Below the pieces are notes generated by a model. The model did no database searches. It worked only from the letters and a program-made list of their open reading frames with translations, and had not been told where the DNA came from. 64,000 nucleotides of DNA. It comes from Bubalus kerabau. Its lineage: Eukaryota; Chordata; Mammalia; Artiodactyla; Bovidae. Every line of letters starts with the position of its first letter. Position 1 is the stretch's first letter. A program made the position numbers and the translations under genes. Location: positions 42,070,501-42,134,500 of the forward strand of contig NC_073643.1 of the NCBI RefSeq assembly GCF_029407905.1, given 5' to 3'. This document shows, one piece after another, positions 24,801-35,228 of this stretch.

Positions 24801-26322
24801 TATTCTTTATGAGATTTTTAAATTTCATATTACATATAACTCAAATGGTTAAAAAATTAGATTATATTCTCCTTTTATATTGTAACAGTCCTCATCCACT
24901 ATATTTAAAGTTTGGTTTTTGTACCATTGAGATGATTGTGTGCTGCTTTTATGGGTTACAATTTAATAGCATTTCAAGCAACAAGCTTTTGATTTTTAAA
25001 GAAATCATTATTTACTACACTGGTACGACAGTACAAGGTGACATTCCCTCTCTCTGTAAGATGCCTTAAGTCTTCAAAGCACATCACACAATTTCATAAA
25101 TGGTAAAGATATTGATTTTAAAATCCTGATGGAAAAGAAGGTAAAGCCTAATGTTTGAATTCTGAGTTACAATCAGATATAGTAAATCACCAAGAACAAA
25201 GGACCAATACCTCAATACTACAATCAGGAGGCTGAAAGAGAACTTGAAGGACCCAATTTCAATCCTTTTGTCTCTTTGAAGAATCAGACCTCCTGGAAAA
25301 CCTTTGGTTCTTGTCTAATTGCTTCTAAGCTAAACTGTGGACTTGTTGCTATGGTTCTATAAAATGATTTTAACTTCATGTCCTTGTCTAGGATTGTGTA
25401 GTATCTATGAGCTGCCTGATATATCATGTTTAAGTTCTGCCTACTTCTCAAGGCAGTTTGACATCATGCCCTATGCCAGCTTGGCTAACTTATTCCCTTC
25501 TACTCACATATTATGGTCTGACCTCTCTGTCATTGTACTGTAAATGTCATATGAGGTATGTCACTTCGTTTTATTCTGGCAACAAAATGAGAGGATCCAG
25601 TCCCTACTCTCAAGGAGCTTGCAGTCTGCTGAGTGAGCCAGACAGTGTAGGCTTATTGAGTATATGCTACATGCAAAGCACTGTCAGAGATATAAAAGTG
25701 AACAAGACCTCTAAGAAATAATGACTAAGTGTCTATAGGGGATGTAGAACATTTCTGGGTCACAGCAACGATGGAATAAATGTCACTTCCTGTTCCTGTG
25801 TTGCTGATAAGATTTCTAGCTTTAATGTTTGAGTGGCTGGTAAAGCCATCTTCGAGACCCAGAGTCCACCCTTCTTTGACCCCTGAGGTGGAGCTCAGGA
25901 TGGGTCTGGATACACAGATTTGGTTCGAGAAAAAAATAGAAATATCTAGGACATCACTGGCAATATATCTCATAGTCAGTAGTGGAGGAGTTTGAGATCT
26001 AGAAGCATAATTATATAGAAAGACCTATGGTGAACAGTAAGGAAACCAGATGATTTATTAGCCAGCCTCTTTCTACTTCAGGGCATTGGGTTTACAAGTT
26101 TTTTTTCTATTAATATTACAGTGTGCTTGCCTGTTCCTCAAATTTACCAGAAAGATGTATATGCCAGTGTTCAGAAAGGAAGATGTAAATAGAATTAATT
26201 TTTTTAAAAGGGCTACGATTCAAACCAGCCCCCAGAACACTCTGAATCTAGTGGGATAGAGCAGGGGCAGACAGACTAAAGAATAATTAAAATTTAAGGC
26301 TGGCTTTTATAGTGATGGCCAT
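24801..26322. other. Unassigned DNA
   Basis: 1.5 kb without a recognised gene. A weak ancient repeat motif (cccctactctcaaggagctt-like) sits near 25600-25710, but I cannot name it. Confidence 0.4.
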
Positions 26323-26375
26323 TCAGTGGTTTTTAAAATGTGGGCCATGTCTATCAGGGTCAGCATCACCTGGTG
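26323..26375 (-). mobile_element. MER5A (hAT-Charlie) left piece
   Basis: The plus strand starts with the hAT terminal cagtggttttt and continues to gtcagcatcacctgg, the reverse-complement MER5A order. The rest of the element is at 35229-35357, about 8.9 kb away, so MER5A was split by later insertions. Confidence 0.75.
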
Positions 26376-26505
26376 CCGTGGGCAAAGTAATGGCCAAACA
26401 TGTGCACATCCTGATCCCTGGAAGGGATCTAGTGTGAGTAAGGATTTTGAAATGGGAAGAGTAGCCTAGATTATTCAAGTGGACCCAGTAAAATCAAAAG
26501 GCCTC
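26376..26505 (+). mobile_element. MLT1-type LTR, left piece
   Basis: Contains cctgatccctggaaggg, aaggattttgaaatggg, gattattcaagtggaccca and gtaaaatcaaaaggcctc, the 5' part of an old MaLR-type LTR. Its consensus continues into the ttataagagagagat sequence found immediately after the L1 at 34920, proving that the L1 interrupts it. Confidence 0.72.
26496..26505. repeat. L1 target-site duplication, left copy
   Basis: aaaaggcctc, repeated exactly at 34910-34919. The bottom-strand nick would be TTTT/GA, close to the L1 endonuclease preference TTTT/AA. Confidence 0.9.
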
Positions 26506-26517
26506 GGGGGGAGGAGC

Positions 26518-26527
26518 CAAGATGGCG
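26518..26527 (+). promoter_or_regulatory. YY1-type site at L1 5' end
   Basis: caagatggcg, 13 bases from the L1 start. Human L1 has a YY1 site (caagatggc) at the same position, where it directs accurate start-site choice. Function here is inferred by analogy. Confidence 0.7.
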
Positions 26528-28187
26528 GAGGAGTAGGACGGGGAGAACACTTTCTCCCCCACAAATTCATCAAAAGAGCATTTAAACATCGAGTAAATTC
26601 CACAAAACAACTTCCGAATGCCGGCAGAGGACATCAGGCACCCAGAAAAGCAGCCCAACTCTTCGAAAGGAGGTAGGGAAAAAATATAAAAGACAAAAAA
26701 AGAGACAAAAGAGGGAGGGACGGAGTTCCGTCCCGGGAAGGGAGTCTTAAAAAGAGAGAAGTTTCCAAACACCAGGAAACCCTCTCACTGCCGAATCTGT
26801 GCCGAGCTTTGGAAGCACAGAGGGCAACATAAAAGGGAGGGGAAAAAAAAAAATAAACAATTAAAAATCGCGGATTGTGAGCCCTACGGGAACTCCCCTA
26901 GCGGAGAAGCAGCGCAGATGCCTGCACACGGCATTAGCAAGCGGGGGCTGGGCAGGGAAGTGCGGCACGGGCTGTGTCCCTTAGAGTAAGAATCGGGCCG
27001 AATGTCCTGAGCGCTATCTGAGCGAAATAATTTGGGCTAGCAAACCAGACTGTGGGATATCTACCACGCGAAAAGCCAGCCCTAACCTAAGACACCGCCA
27101 GGCCCGCGCACAGAACAAAGGACTGAACAGAGATAGCCGGCTGCAGACCTCCCCCTCCGGTGACAGGCAACCAGAGCCGGAAGGGGGCAATCACAGCCCC
27201 AGAGAGACACTATCTATAAAACTGTAAGCAGGCTTCTTTGCTAACTAAAACTTCTTGGGGGTCTGGACGGTCAACATCTGCCTGAGAAGGTGCGCCGGTT
27301 TTACACCCAGATAACCGAGTGGCGGGGAGGCGATAAGTCGCAGCATTGGCGCCCGCCAAGCACCTCATCGCCTGAGCTGCTCGACCTGGGAAGAACACAA
27401 AACGCAGGCCCAACCGAGTCTGCGCCTCTGAGGACTACCCGAGTGCCTGAACCTGAGCGGCTTGGACCTGGGAGCTCAGCCCAGGGCCGGCCTCTGATTG
27501 TTCCCGGCGGAACAACCTAGAGCCCAAGCAGTGTGGGCAGGGAGGTTACACGCGCCGTGAGCGGGGGCAGACCCAGTGTGGCCGAGGCACTTCGAGCGCA
27601 CGCCAGTGTTATCTGTTTGCAGCATCCCTCCCTCCCTCCCCACAGCGCGGCTGAACAAGTGAGCCTAAATTAAAAAAAAAAAAAAAAAAAAATAGGGTCC
27701 TCCACCGTCCCCTTTGTGTCAGGGCGGGAACCAGACACTGAAGAGACCAGCAAACAGAAGAAGCTCTAACAGAGGGAAACGCCTTGGAAGCTACAGGCCA
27801 TAGATTAAAACCCTGTGGTTACTACGGATTACATAGGAAGGGGCCTATAGATCTTGAGAAATATAAGTCGGACTAAGGAACTGCCAAAAATGAACTGAAC
27901 CCACAATACTCACAACAAAACCAGAGAAAGACCTAGATATATTTTTACTATTTTTACGATCAATCTTTCTTTCTTTCTTTTTTTTTTTTTAATTAAAAAA
28001 AATTTTTTAAGTCCTCTATTGTCCTTTAATTTTCACTTTTATAACTATTACTTTGCAAAAAAAAAAAAAAAGACCCTATTTTTTTTTTTTCTTCTTCAGC
28101 AAACTTCATATATATATTTTATAATTTTTTGACCGTGTTTTTTTTTTTTTTTTTTTTTTCTTTTTTCTTTTTCTTCTTTTCTTTAAC

Positions 28188-28760
28188 ATTGCATTTTTGA
28201 AATTCCAAACTCTACTCTAGATTTTTAATTTTAACCTTTTGATATATGTTATCAATTTTGTACCTATAGTTTTTTTCATAATTGCTGTGACTTTTTTTTT
28301 TCCTCTGTTTCTTTCTCTTCTTCTTTTATATAACATCGTATATCTGCAATTCCAAACTCTACTCAAGATTTTTAATTTATGCTTTTTGGTATTTGATATC
28401 AATTTTGTACCTGTATTTTCTTTATAATTTTTGCGACATTGTTTTTGTTGGTTTGTTTGTTTTCTCTCTTTATTTTTCTTCTTCTTCTTCTTTTTTTTTT
28501 TTTTTTTTTTTAACGTTGTATTTTTGAAATTCCAAACTCTACTCTGGATTTTTAATTTTTGCTGTCTGGTATTAGTTATCAATTTTGTACCTGTAGTTTC
28601 TTTATTACTTTCACGACCTTGTTTGTTTTTCTTTGTTCGTTTTTTCTCTCTTTCTTTTCCTTCTCCTTTTCATTAACATCGCATTTTTGAAATTCCAAAC
28701 TCTACTCTAATTTCTAATTTTTGTTTTTATGTATTTGTTACCAATTTTGTACCTTTAAGA
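28188..28760 (+). repeat. Tandem array A in L1 5' UTR (four T-rich units)
   Basis: The block aattccaaactctactc recurs at 28201, 28348, 28528 and 28691 (spacings 147, 180, 163). Each copy is followed by atttttaattt and then atcaattttgtacct (caattttgtacct in the last). Variable T runs separate the units and account for the unequal spacing. Confidence 0.9.
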
Positions 28761-28797
28761 ACCCAATCTTCAGGACCCATTTTTCACTAGTGTACGA

Positions 28798-29235
28798 GAT
28801 TACTGGCTTGACTGCTCTCTCTCCCTTTGGACTCTCCATTTTCTCCACCAGGTCACCTGTATCTCCTCCCTAACCCCTCTCTACTCTACCCAACTCTGTG
28901 AATTTCTGTGTGTTCCAGACGGTGGAGAACACTTAAGGAACTGATTACTGGCTGGATCTGTCTCCCGCCTTTTCATTTCCCCCTTTTATCCTTCTGGCCA
29001 CCTCTGTCTCCTGCCTCCTTCTTCTCTTCCCTGTATAACTCCGTGAACATCTCTGAGTGGTCCAGTTGTGGAGTGCACATAAGGAAGTGACTACTGGCTA
29101 GCCCACTCTCTCCACTATTGATTCCACCTCATCTCATTTGGGTCACCTCTAACTCCCTCCTCCCTCTTCTCTTCTCCATGTAACGCTGTGAACCTCTCTG
29201 AGTGACCCTCACAGTAGAGAAACTTTTCATCTTTA
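28798..29235 (+). repeat. Tandem array B in L1 5' UTR (three units of about 146 bp)
   Basis: The block gattactggct (or gactactggct) recurs at 28798, 28943 and 29089, a regular 145-146 base period. Each unit continues with a pyrimidine-rich tract, then a cacctctgtct-like block, a tgtgaac-like block and ctctgagtg. The third unit diverges after 29200. Monomer-like arrays are known in the 5' regions of mouse L1; I do not know whether this one has been described for bovids. Confidence 0.85.
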
Positions 29236-29752
29236 ACGTAGATGTTTTATCAGTGGTGCTGTATAGAAGGAGAAGTTTTGAAACTACTGTAAAATTAAGA
29301 CCGATAACTGGAAGTAGGAGGCTTAAGTCCAATCCCTGACTCCAGGGAACTCCTGACTCCAAGGAACATTAATTGACAGGAGCTCATCAAACGCCTCCAT
29401 ACCGACACTGAAACCAAGCACCACACAAGGGCCAACAAGTTCCAGGGAAAGACATAACAAGCAAATTCTCCAGCAACAAAGGAACACAGCCCTGAGCTTC
29501 AAGATACAGGCTGCCCAAAGTCACCCCAAAACCATAGACATCTCATAACTCATTACTGGACATTTCATTACACTCCAGAGAGAAGAAATACAGCTCCATC
29601 CACCAGAACATCGACACAAGCTTCCCTAACCAGGAAACCTTGACAAGCCACCTGTACAAACCCACACACAGCGAGGAAACGCCACAATAAAGAGAACTCC
29701 ACAAACTGCCAGAATACAGAAAGGACACCCCAAACTCAGCAATTTAAACAAG

Positions 29753-30679
29753 ATGAAGAGACAGAGGAATAGCCAGCAGATAAAGGAACAGGATAAATGC
29801 CCACCAAACCAAACCAAAGAGGAAGAGATAGGGAATCTACCTGATAAAGAATTCCGAATAATGATAGTGAAATTGATCCAAAATCTTGAAATTAAAATGG
29901 AATCACAGATAAATAGCCTGGAGGCAAGGATTGAGAAGATGCAAGAAAGGTTTAACAAGGACTTAGAAGAAATAAAAAAGAGTCAATATATAATGAATAA
30001 TGCAATAAGTGAAATTAAAAACACTCTGGAGGCAACAAATAGTAGAATAACAGAGGCAGAAGATAGGATTAGTGAATTAGAAGATAGAATGGTAGAAATA
30101 AATGAATCAGAGAGGATAAAAGAAAAACGAATTAAAAGAAATGAGGACAATCTCAGAGACCTCCAGGACAATATTAAACGCTACAACATTCGAATCATAG
30201 GGGTCCCAGAAGAAGAAGACAAAAAGAAAGACCATGAGAAAATACTTGAGGAGATAATAGTTGAAAACTTCCCTAAAATGGGGAAGGAAATAATCACCCA
30301 AGTCCAAGAAACCCAGAGAGTCCCAAATAGGATAAACCCAAGGCGAAACACCCCAAGACACATAGTAATCAAATTAACAAAGATCAAACACAAAGAACAA
30401 ATATTAAAAGCAGCAAGGGAAAAACAACAAATAACACACAAGGGAATTCCCATAAGGATAACAGCTGATCTTTCAATAGAAACTCTTCAAGCCAGGAGGG
30501 AATGGCAAGACATACTTAAAATGATGAAAGAAAATAATCTACAGCCCAGATTATTGTACCCAGCAAGGATCTCATTCAAGTATGAAGGAGAAATCAAAAG
30601 CTTTTCAGACAAGCAAAAGCTGAGAGAATTCTGCACCACCAAACCAGCTCTCCAACAAATACTAAAGGATATTCTCTAG
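29753..30679 (+). CDS. L1 ORF1p, RNA-binding nucleic-acid chaperone
   Basis: 308 residues, intact. ORF1p coats L1 RNA in cis as a trimer and acts as a nucleic-acid chaperone in the cytoplasmic RNP needed for retrotransposition. Seen here: a short basic N-terminus; a long heptad-rich coiled coil at about residues 38-140 (SQINSLEARIEKMQERF, EAEDRISELEDRMVEI); an RRM-like domain at about 142-238 beginning NIRIIGVPEEE and containing PRHIVIKL; and a C-terminal domain at 240-308 with the conserved ARREW (247-251) and YPARISF (269-275). The arginine pair and tyrosine correspond to residues needed for RNA binding in human ORF1p. It is about 30 residues shorter than the human protein, mostly in the N-terminal part. 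The start has A at -3. The stop is tag at 30677. Confidence 0.95.
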   Translation: MKRQRNSQQIKEQDKCPPNQTKEEEIGNLPDKEFRIMIVKLIQNLEIKMESQINSLEARIEKMQERFNKDLEEIKKSQYIMNNAISEIKNTLEATNSRITEAEDRISELEDRMVEINESERIKEKRIKRNEDNLRDLQDNIKRYNIRIIGVPEEEDKKKDHEKILEEIIVENFPKMGKEIITQVQETQRVPNRINPRRNTPRHIVIKLTKIKHKEQILKAAREKQQITHKGIPIRITADLSIETLQARREWQDILKMMKENNLQPRLLYPARISFKYEGEIKSFSDKQKLREFCTTKPALQQILKDIL

Positions 30680-30730
30680 ACAGGAAACACAAAAATTGTG
30701 TATAAATTCGAACCCAAAACAATAAAGTAA
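30680..30730 (+). other. L1 inter-ORF spacer
   Basis: 51 bases, A-rich, between the ORF1 stop and ORF2 start. In human L1, ORF2 is translated by an unconventional reinitiation after ORF1; a short spacer of this kind fits that mode. Confidence 0.8.
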
Positions 30731-33700
30731 ATGGCAACGGGGTCATACTTATCAGTAATTACCTTAAACGTAAATGGGTTGAATGCCCCAACCAAAAGAC
30801 AAAGACTGGCTGAATGGATACAAAAACAAGACCCCTGCATATGTTGTCTACAAGAGACCCACCTCAAAACAGGGGACACATACAGACTGAAAGTGAAGGG
30901 CTGGAAAAAGATTTTCCATGCGAATAGGGACCAAAAGAAAGCAGGAGTAGCAATACTCATATCAGATAAAATAGACTTTAAAACAAAGACTGTGAAAAGA
31001 GACAAAGATGGTCACTACATAATGATCAAAGGATCAATCCAAGAAGAAGATATAACAATTATAAATATATATGCACCCAACACGGGAGCACCGCAGTATG
31101 TAAGACAAATGCTAACAAGTATGAAAGAAGAAATTAACAATAACACAATAATAGTGGGAGACTTTAATACCCCACTCACACCTATGGATAGATCAACTAA
31201 ACAGAAAATTAACAAGGAAACACAAACTTTAAATGATACAATAGACCAGTTAGACCTAATTGATATCTATAGGACATTTCATCCCAAAACAATGAATTTC
31301 ACCTTCTTCTCAAGCGCACATGGAACCTTCTCCAGGATAGATCACATCCTGGGCCATAAAGCTAGCCTTGGTAAATTCAAAAAAATAGAAATCATTCCAA
31401 GCATCTTTTCTGACCACAATGCAGTAAGATTAGATCTCAATTACAGGAGAAAAACTATTAAAAAATCCAACATATGGAGGCTGAACAACACGCTGCTGAA
31501 TAACCAACAAATCACAGAAGAAATCAAAAAAGAAATCAAAATTTGCATGGAAACGAATGAAAATGAAAACACAACAACCCAAAACCTGTGGGACACGGTA
31601 AAAGCAGTCCTAAGGGGAAAGTTCATAGCAATACAGGCACACCTCAAGAAACAAGAAAAAAGTCAAATAAATAACCTAACTCTACACCTAAAGCAACTAG
31701 AAAAGGAAGAAATGAAGAACCCCAGGGTTAGTAGAAGGAAAGAAATCTTAAAAATTAGAGCAGAAATAAATGCAAAAGAAACAAAAGAGACCATAGCAAA
31801 AATCAACAAAACCAAAAGCTGGTTCTTTGAAAGGATAAATAAAATTGACAAACCATTAGCCAGACTCATCAAGAAACAAAGGGAGAAAAATCAAATCAAT
31901 AAAATTAGAAATGAAAATGGAGAGATCACAACAGACAACACAGAAATACAAAGGATCATAAGAGACTACTATCAACAATTATATGCCAATAAAATGGACA
32001 ACGAGGAAGAAATGGACAAATTCTTAGAAAAGTACAACTTTCCAAAACTCGATCAGGAAGAAATAGAAAATCTTAACAGACCCATCACAAGCACGGAAAT
32101 TGAAACTGTAATCAAAAATCTTCCAGCAAACAAAAGCCCAGGTCCAGACGGCTTCACAGCTGAATTCTACCAAAAATTTAGAGAAGAGCTAACACCTATC
32201 CTGCTCAAACTCTTCCAGAAAATTGCAGAGGATGGTAAACTTCCAAACTCATTCTATGAGGCCACCATCACCCTAATACCAAAACCTGACAAAGATCCCA
32301 CAAAAAAAGAAAACTACAGGCCAATATCACTGATGAACATAGATGCAAAAATCCTTAACAAAATTCTAGCAATCAGAATCCAACAACACATTAAAAAGAT
32401 CATACACCATGACCAAGTGGGCTTTATCCCAGGGATGCAAGGATTCTTCAATATCCACAAATCAATCAATGTAATACACCACATTAACAAATTGAAAAAT
32501 AAAAACCATATGATTATCTCAATAGATGCAGAGAAAGCCTTTGACAAAATTCAACATCCATTTATGATCAAAACTCTCCAGAAAGCAGGAATAGAAGGAA
32601 CCTACCTCAACATAATCAAAGCTATATATGACAAACCCACAGCAAACATTATCCTCAATGGTGAAAAATTGAAAGCATTTCCTCTAAAGTCAGGAACAAG
32701 ACAAGGGTGCCCACTTTCACCATTACTATTCAACATAGTTTTGGAAGTTTTGGCCACAGCAATCAGAGCAGAAAAAGAAATAAAAGGAATCCAAATTGGA
32801 AAAGAAGAAGTAAAGCTCTCACTGTTTGCAGATGACATGATCCTCTACATAGAAAACCCTAAAGACTCCACCAGAAAATTACTAGAACTAATCAATGACT
32901 ATAGTAAAGTTGCAGGATATAAAATCAACACACAGAAATCCCTTGCATTCCTATACACTAATAATGAGAAAACAGAAAGAGAAATTAAGGAAACAATTCC
33001 ATTCACCATTGCAACGGAAAGAATAAAATACTTAGGAATATATCTACCTAAAGAATCTAAAGACCTATATATAGAAAACTATAAAACACTGGTGAAAGAA
33101 ATCAAAGAGGACACTAACAGATGGAGAAATATACCATGTTCATGGATTGGAAGAATCAATGTAGTGAAAATGAGTATACTACCCAAAGCAATCTATAGAT
33201 TCAATGCAATCCCTATCAAGCTACCAACAGCATTCTTCACAGAGCTAGAACAAATAATTTCACAATTTGTATGGAAAAACAAAAAACCTCGAATAGCCAA
33301 AGCGATCTTGAGAAAGAAGAATGGAACTGGAGGAATCAACCTACCTGACTTCAGGCTCTACTACAAAGCCACAGTTATCAAGACAGTATGGTACTGGCAC
33401 AAAGACAGAAATATAGATCAATGGAACAAAATAGAAAGCCCAGAGATAAATCCACGCACATATGGACACCTTATCTTCGACAAAGGAGGCAAGAATATAC
33501 AATGGATTAAAGACAATCTCTTTAACAAGTGGTGCTGGGAACTCTGGTCAACCACTTGTAAAAGAATGAAACTAGAACACTTTCTAACACCATACACAAA
33601 AATAAACTCAAAATGGATTAAAGATCTAAACATAAGACCAGAAACTATAAAACTCCTAGAGGAGAACATAGGCAAAACACTCTCTGACATACATCACAGC

Positions 33701-34549
33701 AGGATCCTCTATGACCCACCTCCCAGAATATTGGAAATAAAAGCAAAAATAAACAAATGGGACCTAATTAACCTTAAAAGCTTCTGCACATCAAAGGAAA
33801 CTATTAGCAAGGTGAAAAGACAGCCTTCAGAATGGGAGAAGATAATAGCAAATGAAGCAACTGACAAACAACTAATCTCGAGAATATACAAGCAACTCCT
33901 ACAGCTCAACTCCAGAAAAATAAATGACCCAATCAAAAAATGGGCCAAAGAACTAAATAGACATTTCTCCAAAGAAGACATAAAGATGGCTAACAAACAC
34001 ATGAAAAGATGCTCAACATCACTCATTATCAGAGAAATGCAAATCAAAACCACTATGAGGTACCATTTCACACCAGTCAGAATGGCTGCAATCCAAAAGT
34101 CTACAAGTAATAAATGCTGGAGAGGGTGTGGAGAAAAGGGAACCCTCTTACACTGTTGGTGGGAATGCAAACTAGTACAGCCACTATGGAGAACAGTGTG
34201 GAGATTCCTTAAAAAACTGGAAATAGACATGCCTTATGATCCAGCAATCCCACTGCTGGGCATACACACTGAGAAAACCAGAAGGGAAAGAGACACGAGT
34301 ACCCCAATGTTCATCGCAGCACTGTTTATAATAGCCAGGACATGGAAGCAACCTAGATGTCCATCAGCAGATGAATGGATAAGAAAGCTGTGGTACATAT
34401 ACACAATGGAGTATTATTCAGCCATTAAAAAGAATACATTTGAATCAGTTCTAATGAGGTGGATGAAACTGGAGCCTATTATACAGAGTGAAGTAAGCCA
34501 GAAAGAAAAACACCAATACAGTATACTAACGCATATATATGGAATTTAG
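30731..34549 (+). CDS. L1 ORF2p, endonuclease and reverse transcriptase
   Basis: 1272 residues, intact, close to the 1275 of human ORF2p. It nicks target DNA and copies L1 RNA at the nick. The APE-like endonuclease (about 5-238) has all the expected catalytic and metal-binding positions: N13 (TLNVNGLN), E42 (QETH), Y114 (YAPN), D144/N146 (VGDFN), D204/H205 (RIDHILG) and D228/H229 (SDHN). The RT domain (about 500-770) has the first aspartate at D599 (SIDAEKAFDKIQ), GTRQGCPLSPLLFN, and the catalytic FADD at 699-702 (codons at 32825-32836). The C-terminal CX3CX7HX4C zinc knuckle is at C1129, C1133, H1141 and C1146. The start ATG is the same relative methionine as in other L1s. No frameshift or missing catalytic residue was seen. 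Competence is inferred, not shown. Confidence 0.96.
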   Translation: MATGSYLSVITLNVNGLNAPTKRQRLAEWIQKQDPCICCLQETHLKTGDTYRLKVKGWKKIFHANRDQKKAGVAILISDKIDFKTKTVKRDKDGHYIMIKGSIQEEDITIINIYAPNTGAPQYVRQMLTSMKEEINNNTIIVGDFNTPLTPMDRSTKQKINKETQTLNDTIDQLDLIDIYRTFHPKTMNFTFFSSAHGTFSRIDHILGHKASLGKFKKIEIIPSIFSDHNAVRLDLNYRRKTIKKSNIWRLNNTLLNNQQITEEIKKEIKICMETNENENTTTQNLWDTVKAVLRGKFIAIQAHLKKQEKSQINNLTLHLKQLEKEEMKNPRVSRRKEILKIRAEINAKETKETIAKINKTKSWFFERINKIDKPLARLIKKQREKNQINKIRNENGEITTDNTEIQRIIRDYYQQLYANKMDNEEEMDKFLEKYNFPKLDQEEIENLNRPITSTEIETVIKNLPANKSPGPDGFTAEFYQKFREELTPILLKLFQKIAEDGKLPNSFYEATITLIPKPDKDPTKKENYRPISLMNIDAKILNKILAIRIQQHIKKIIHHDQVGFIPGMQGFFNIHKSINVIHHINKLKNKNHMIISIDAEKAFDKIQHPFMIKTLQKAGIEGTYLNIIKAIYDKPTANIILNGEKLKAFPLKSGTRQGCPLSPLLFNIVLEVLATAIRAEKEIKGIQIGKEEVKLSLFADDMILYIENPKDSTRKLLELINDYSKVAGYKINTQKSLAFLYTNNEKTEREIKETIPFTIATERIKYLGIYLPKESKDLYIENYKTLVKEIKEDTNRWRNIPCSWIGRINVVKMSILPKAIYRFNAIPIKLPTAFFTELEQIISQFVWKNKKPRIAKAILRKKNGTGGINLPDFRLYYKATVIKTVWYWHKDRNIDQWNKIESPEINPRTYGHLIFDKGGKNIQWIKDNLFNKWCWELWSTTCKRMKLEHFLTPYTKINSKWIKDLNIRPETIKLLEENIGKTLSDIHHSRILYDPPPRILEIKAKINKWDLINLKSFCTSKETISKVKRQPSEWEKIIANEATDKQLISRIYKQLLQLNSRKINDPIKKWAKELNRHFSKEDIKMANKHMKRCSTSLIIREMQIKTTMRYHFTPVRMAAIQKSTSNKCWRGCGEKGTLLHCWWECKLVQPLWRTVWRFLKKLEIDMPYDPAIPLLGIHTEKTRRERDTSTPMFIAALFIIARTWKQPRCPSADEWIRKLWYIYTMEYYSAIKKNTFESVLMRWMKLEPIIQSEVSQKEKHQYSILTHIYGI

Positions 34550-34879
34550 AAAGATGGTAACAATAACCCTGTGTACGAGACAGCAAAAGAGACACTGATG
34601 TATAGAACAGTCTTATGGACTCTGTGGGAGAGGGAGAGGGTGGGAAGATTTGGGAGAATGGCATTGAAACATGTAAATATCATGTATGAAATGAGTTGCC
34701 AGTCCAGGTTCGATGCACGATACTGGATGCTTGGGGCTGGTGCACTGGGACGACCCAGAGGGATGGAATGGGGAGGGAGGAGGGAGGAGGGTTCAGGATG
34801 GGGAACACATGTATACCTGTGGCGGATTCATTTTGATATTTGGCAAATCTAATACAGTTATGTAAAGTTTAAAAATAAA

Positions 34880-34913
<34 letters not shown>
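34550..34913 (+). terminator. L1 3' UTR, poly(A) signals and A tail
   Basis: A G-rich stretch (ggaggagggttcagga near 34780) sits in the 3' UTR, as in other mammalian L1s. Two overlapping AATAAA hexamers at 34874-34879 and 34879-34884 precede 32 consecutive A residues (34882-34913). There is no strong downstream GU element, as usual for L1. Confidence 0.9.
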
Positions 34914-34916
<3 letters not shown>

Positions 34917-34919
34917 CTC
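34910..34919. repeat. L1 target-site duplication, right copy
   Basis: aaaaggcctc, identical to 26496-26505. The leading A residues merge with the A tail. Confidence 0.9.
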
Positions 34920-35228
34920 TTATAAGAGAGAGATCAGAGTTAGTAGTAGGAGTTATGATAACCGAAAGAAGAGATGTGAGAAAGAGGCCACATCTTTCCC
35001 TGGAAAGATTTCTTCTGGAGGAATTCAGGCAGCCTCAAGAAGCTAGAAGACCAGTCATGGATTCTCCCCTGGAGCCTCCAGAAGGAGCCAGCCCTGCCAA
35101 CACTTTGATATTAGCCCCATGACACCTATTTTGGACTTCCAGCCTCCAGAACTGTAAGAAAATACATTTACGTTGTTTTAAGCCACTAAGTTTGTAGTAA
35201 TTGTTCCACAATAATGGGAAGATAAAAA
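34914..35228 (+). mobile_element. MLT1-type LTR, right piece
   Basis: Continues from 26505: ttataagagagagatcag, gagcctccagaaggagc, cagccctgccaacactttg, ttttggacttccagcctcc, agaactgtaagaaaata and ttttaagccactaagtttg. This is the classic 3' half of a MaLR-family LTR with its polyadenylation region. Confidence 0.8.

Larger units (their letters stand above)
26506..29752 (+). promoter_or_regulatory. L1 5' UTR with internal promoter region
   Basis: The first 1.15 kb (to about 27660) is GC- and CpG-rich, in strong contrast to the AT-rich surroundings, and is the expected site of the internal promoter. An A run at 27671-27691 and a T-rich zone at 27960-28760 follow, then a pyrimidine-rich array and about 500 bases leading to ORF1. 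Small frames here, such as 27290-27520, are not conserved proteins that I know. Promoter function is inferred from the general L1 layout. Confidence 0.75.
26506..34909 (+). mobile_element. Full-length intact L1 (L1-BT type), 8.4 kb
   Basis: A complete non-LTR retrotransposon: 5' UTR of 3.2 kb starting at the conserved gggggaggagccaagatggc, ORF1 (29753-30679), a 51-base spacer, ORF2 (30731-34549), a short 3' UTR and a 32-base uninterrupted A tail. A perfect 10-base target-site duplication flanks it. Both frames are open end to end and every catalytic residue I checked is present. The 8.4 kb length matches what is known of the bovine L1 family; primate L1 is about 6 kb. The long pure A tail and exact duplication suggest a recent insertion. 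The A run is shared with the duplication, so the 3' boundary is 34909-34913. Confidence 0.96.

Noticed and set aside
26479..26676. 65-codon frame overlapping the L1 start
   Set aside because: It begins in the flanking LTR and crosses the insertion junction into the L1 5' UTR; it has no conserved domain and is a chance frame.
28217..28582. Minus-strand frame of 121 codons, lysine-rich
   Set aside because: It is the translation of the T-rich tandem array (poly-lysine from poly-T); low-complexity artefact.
32314..34230. Several minus-strand frames of 77-173 codons
   Set aside because: Shadows of ORF2 on the opposite strand; no recognisable domains.
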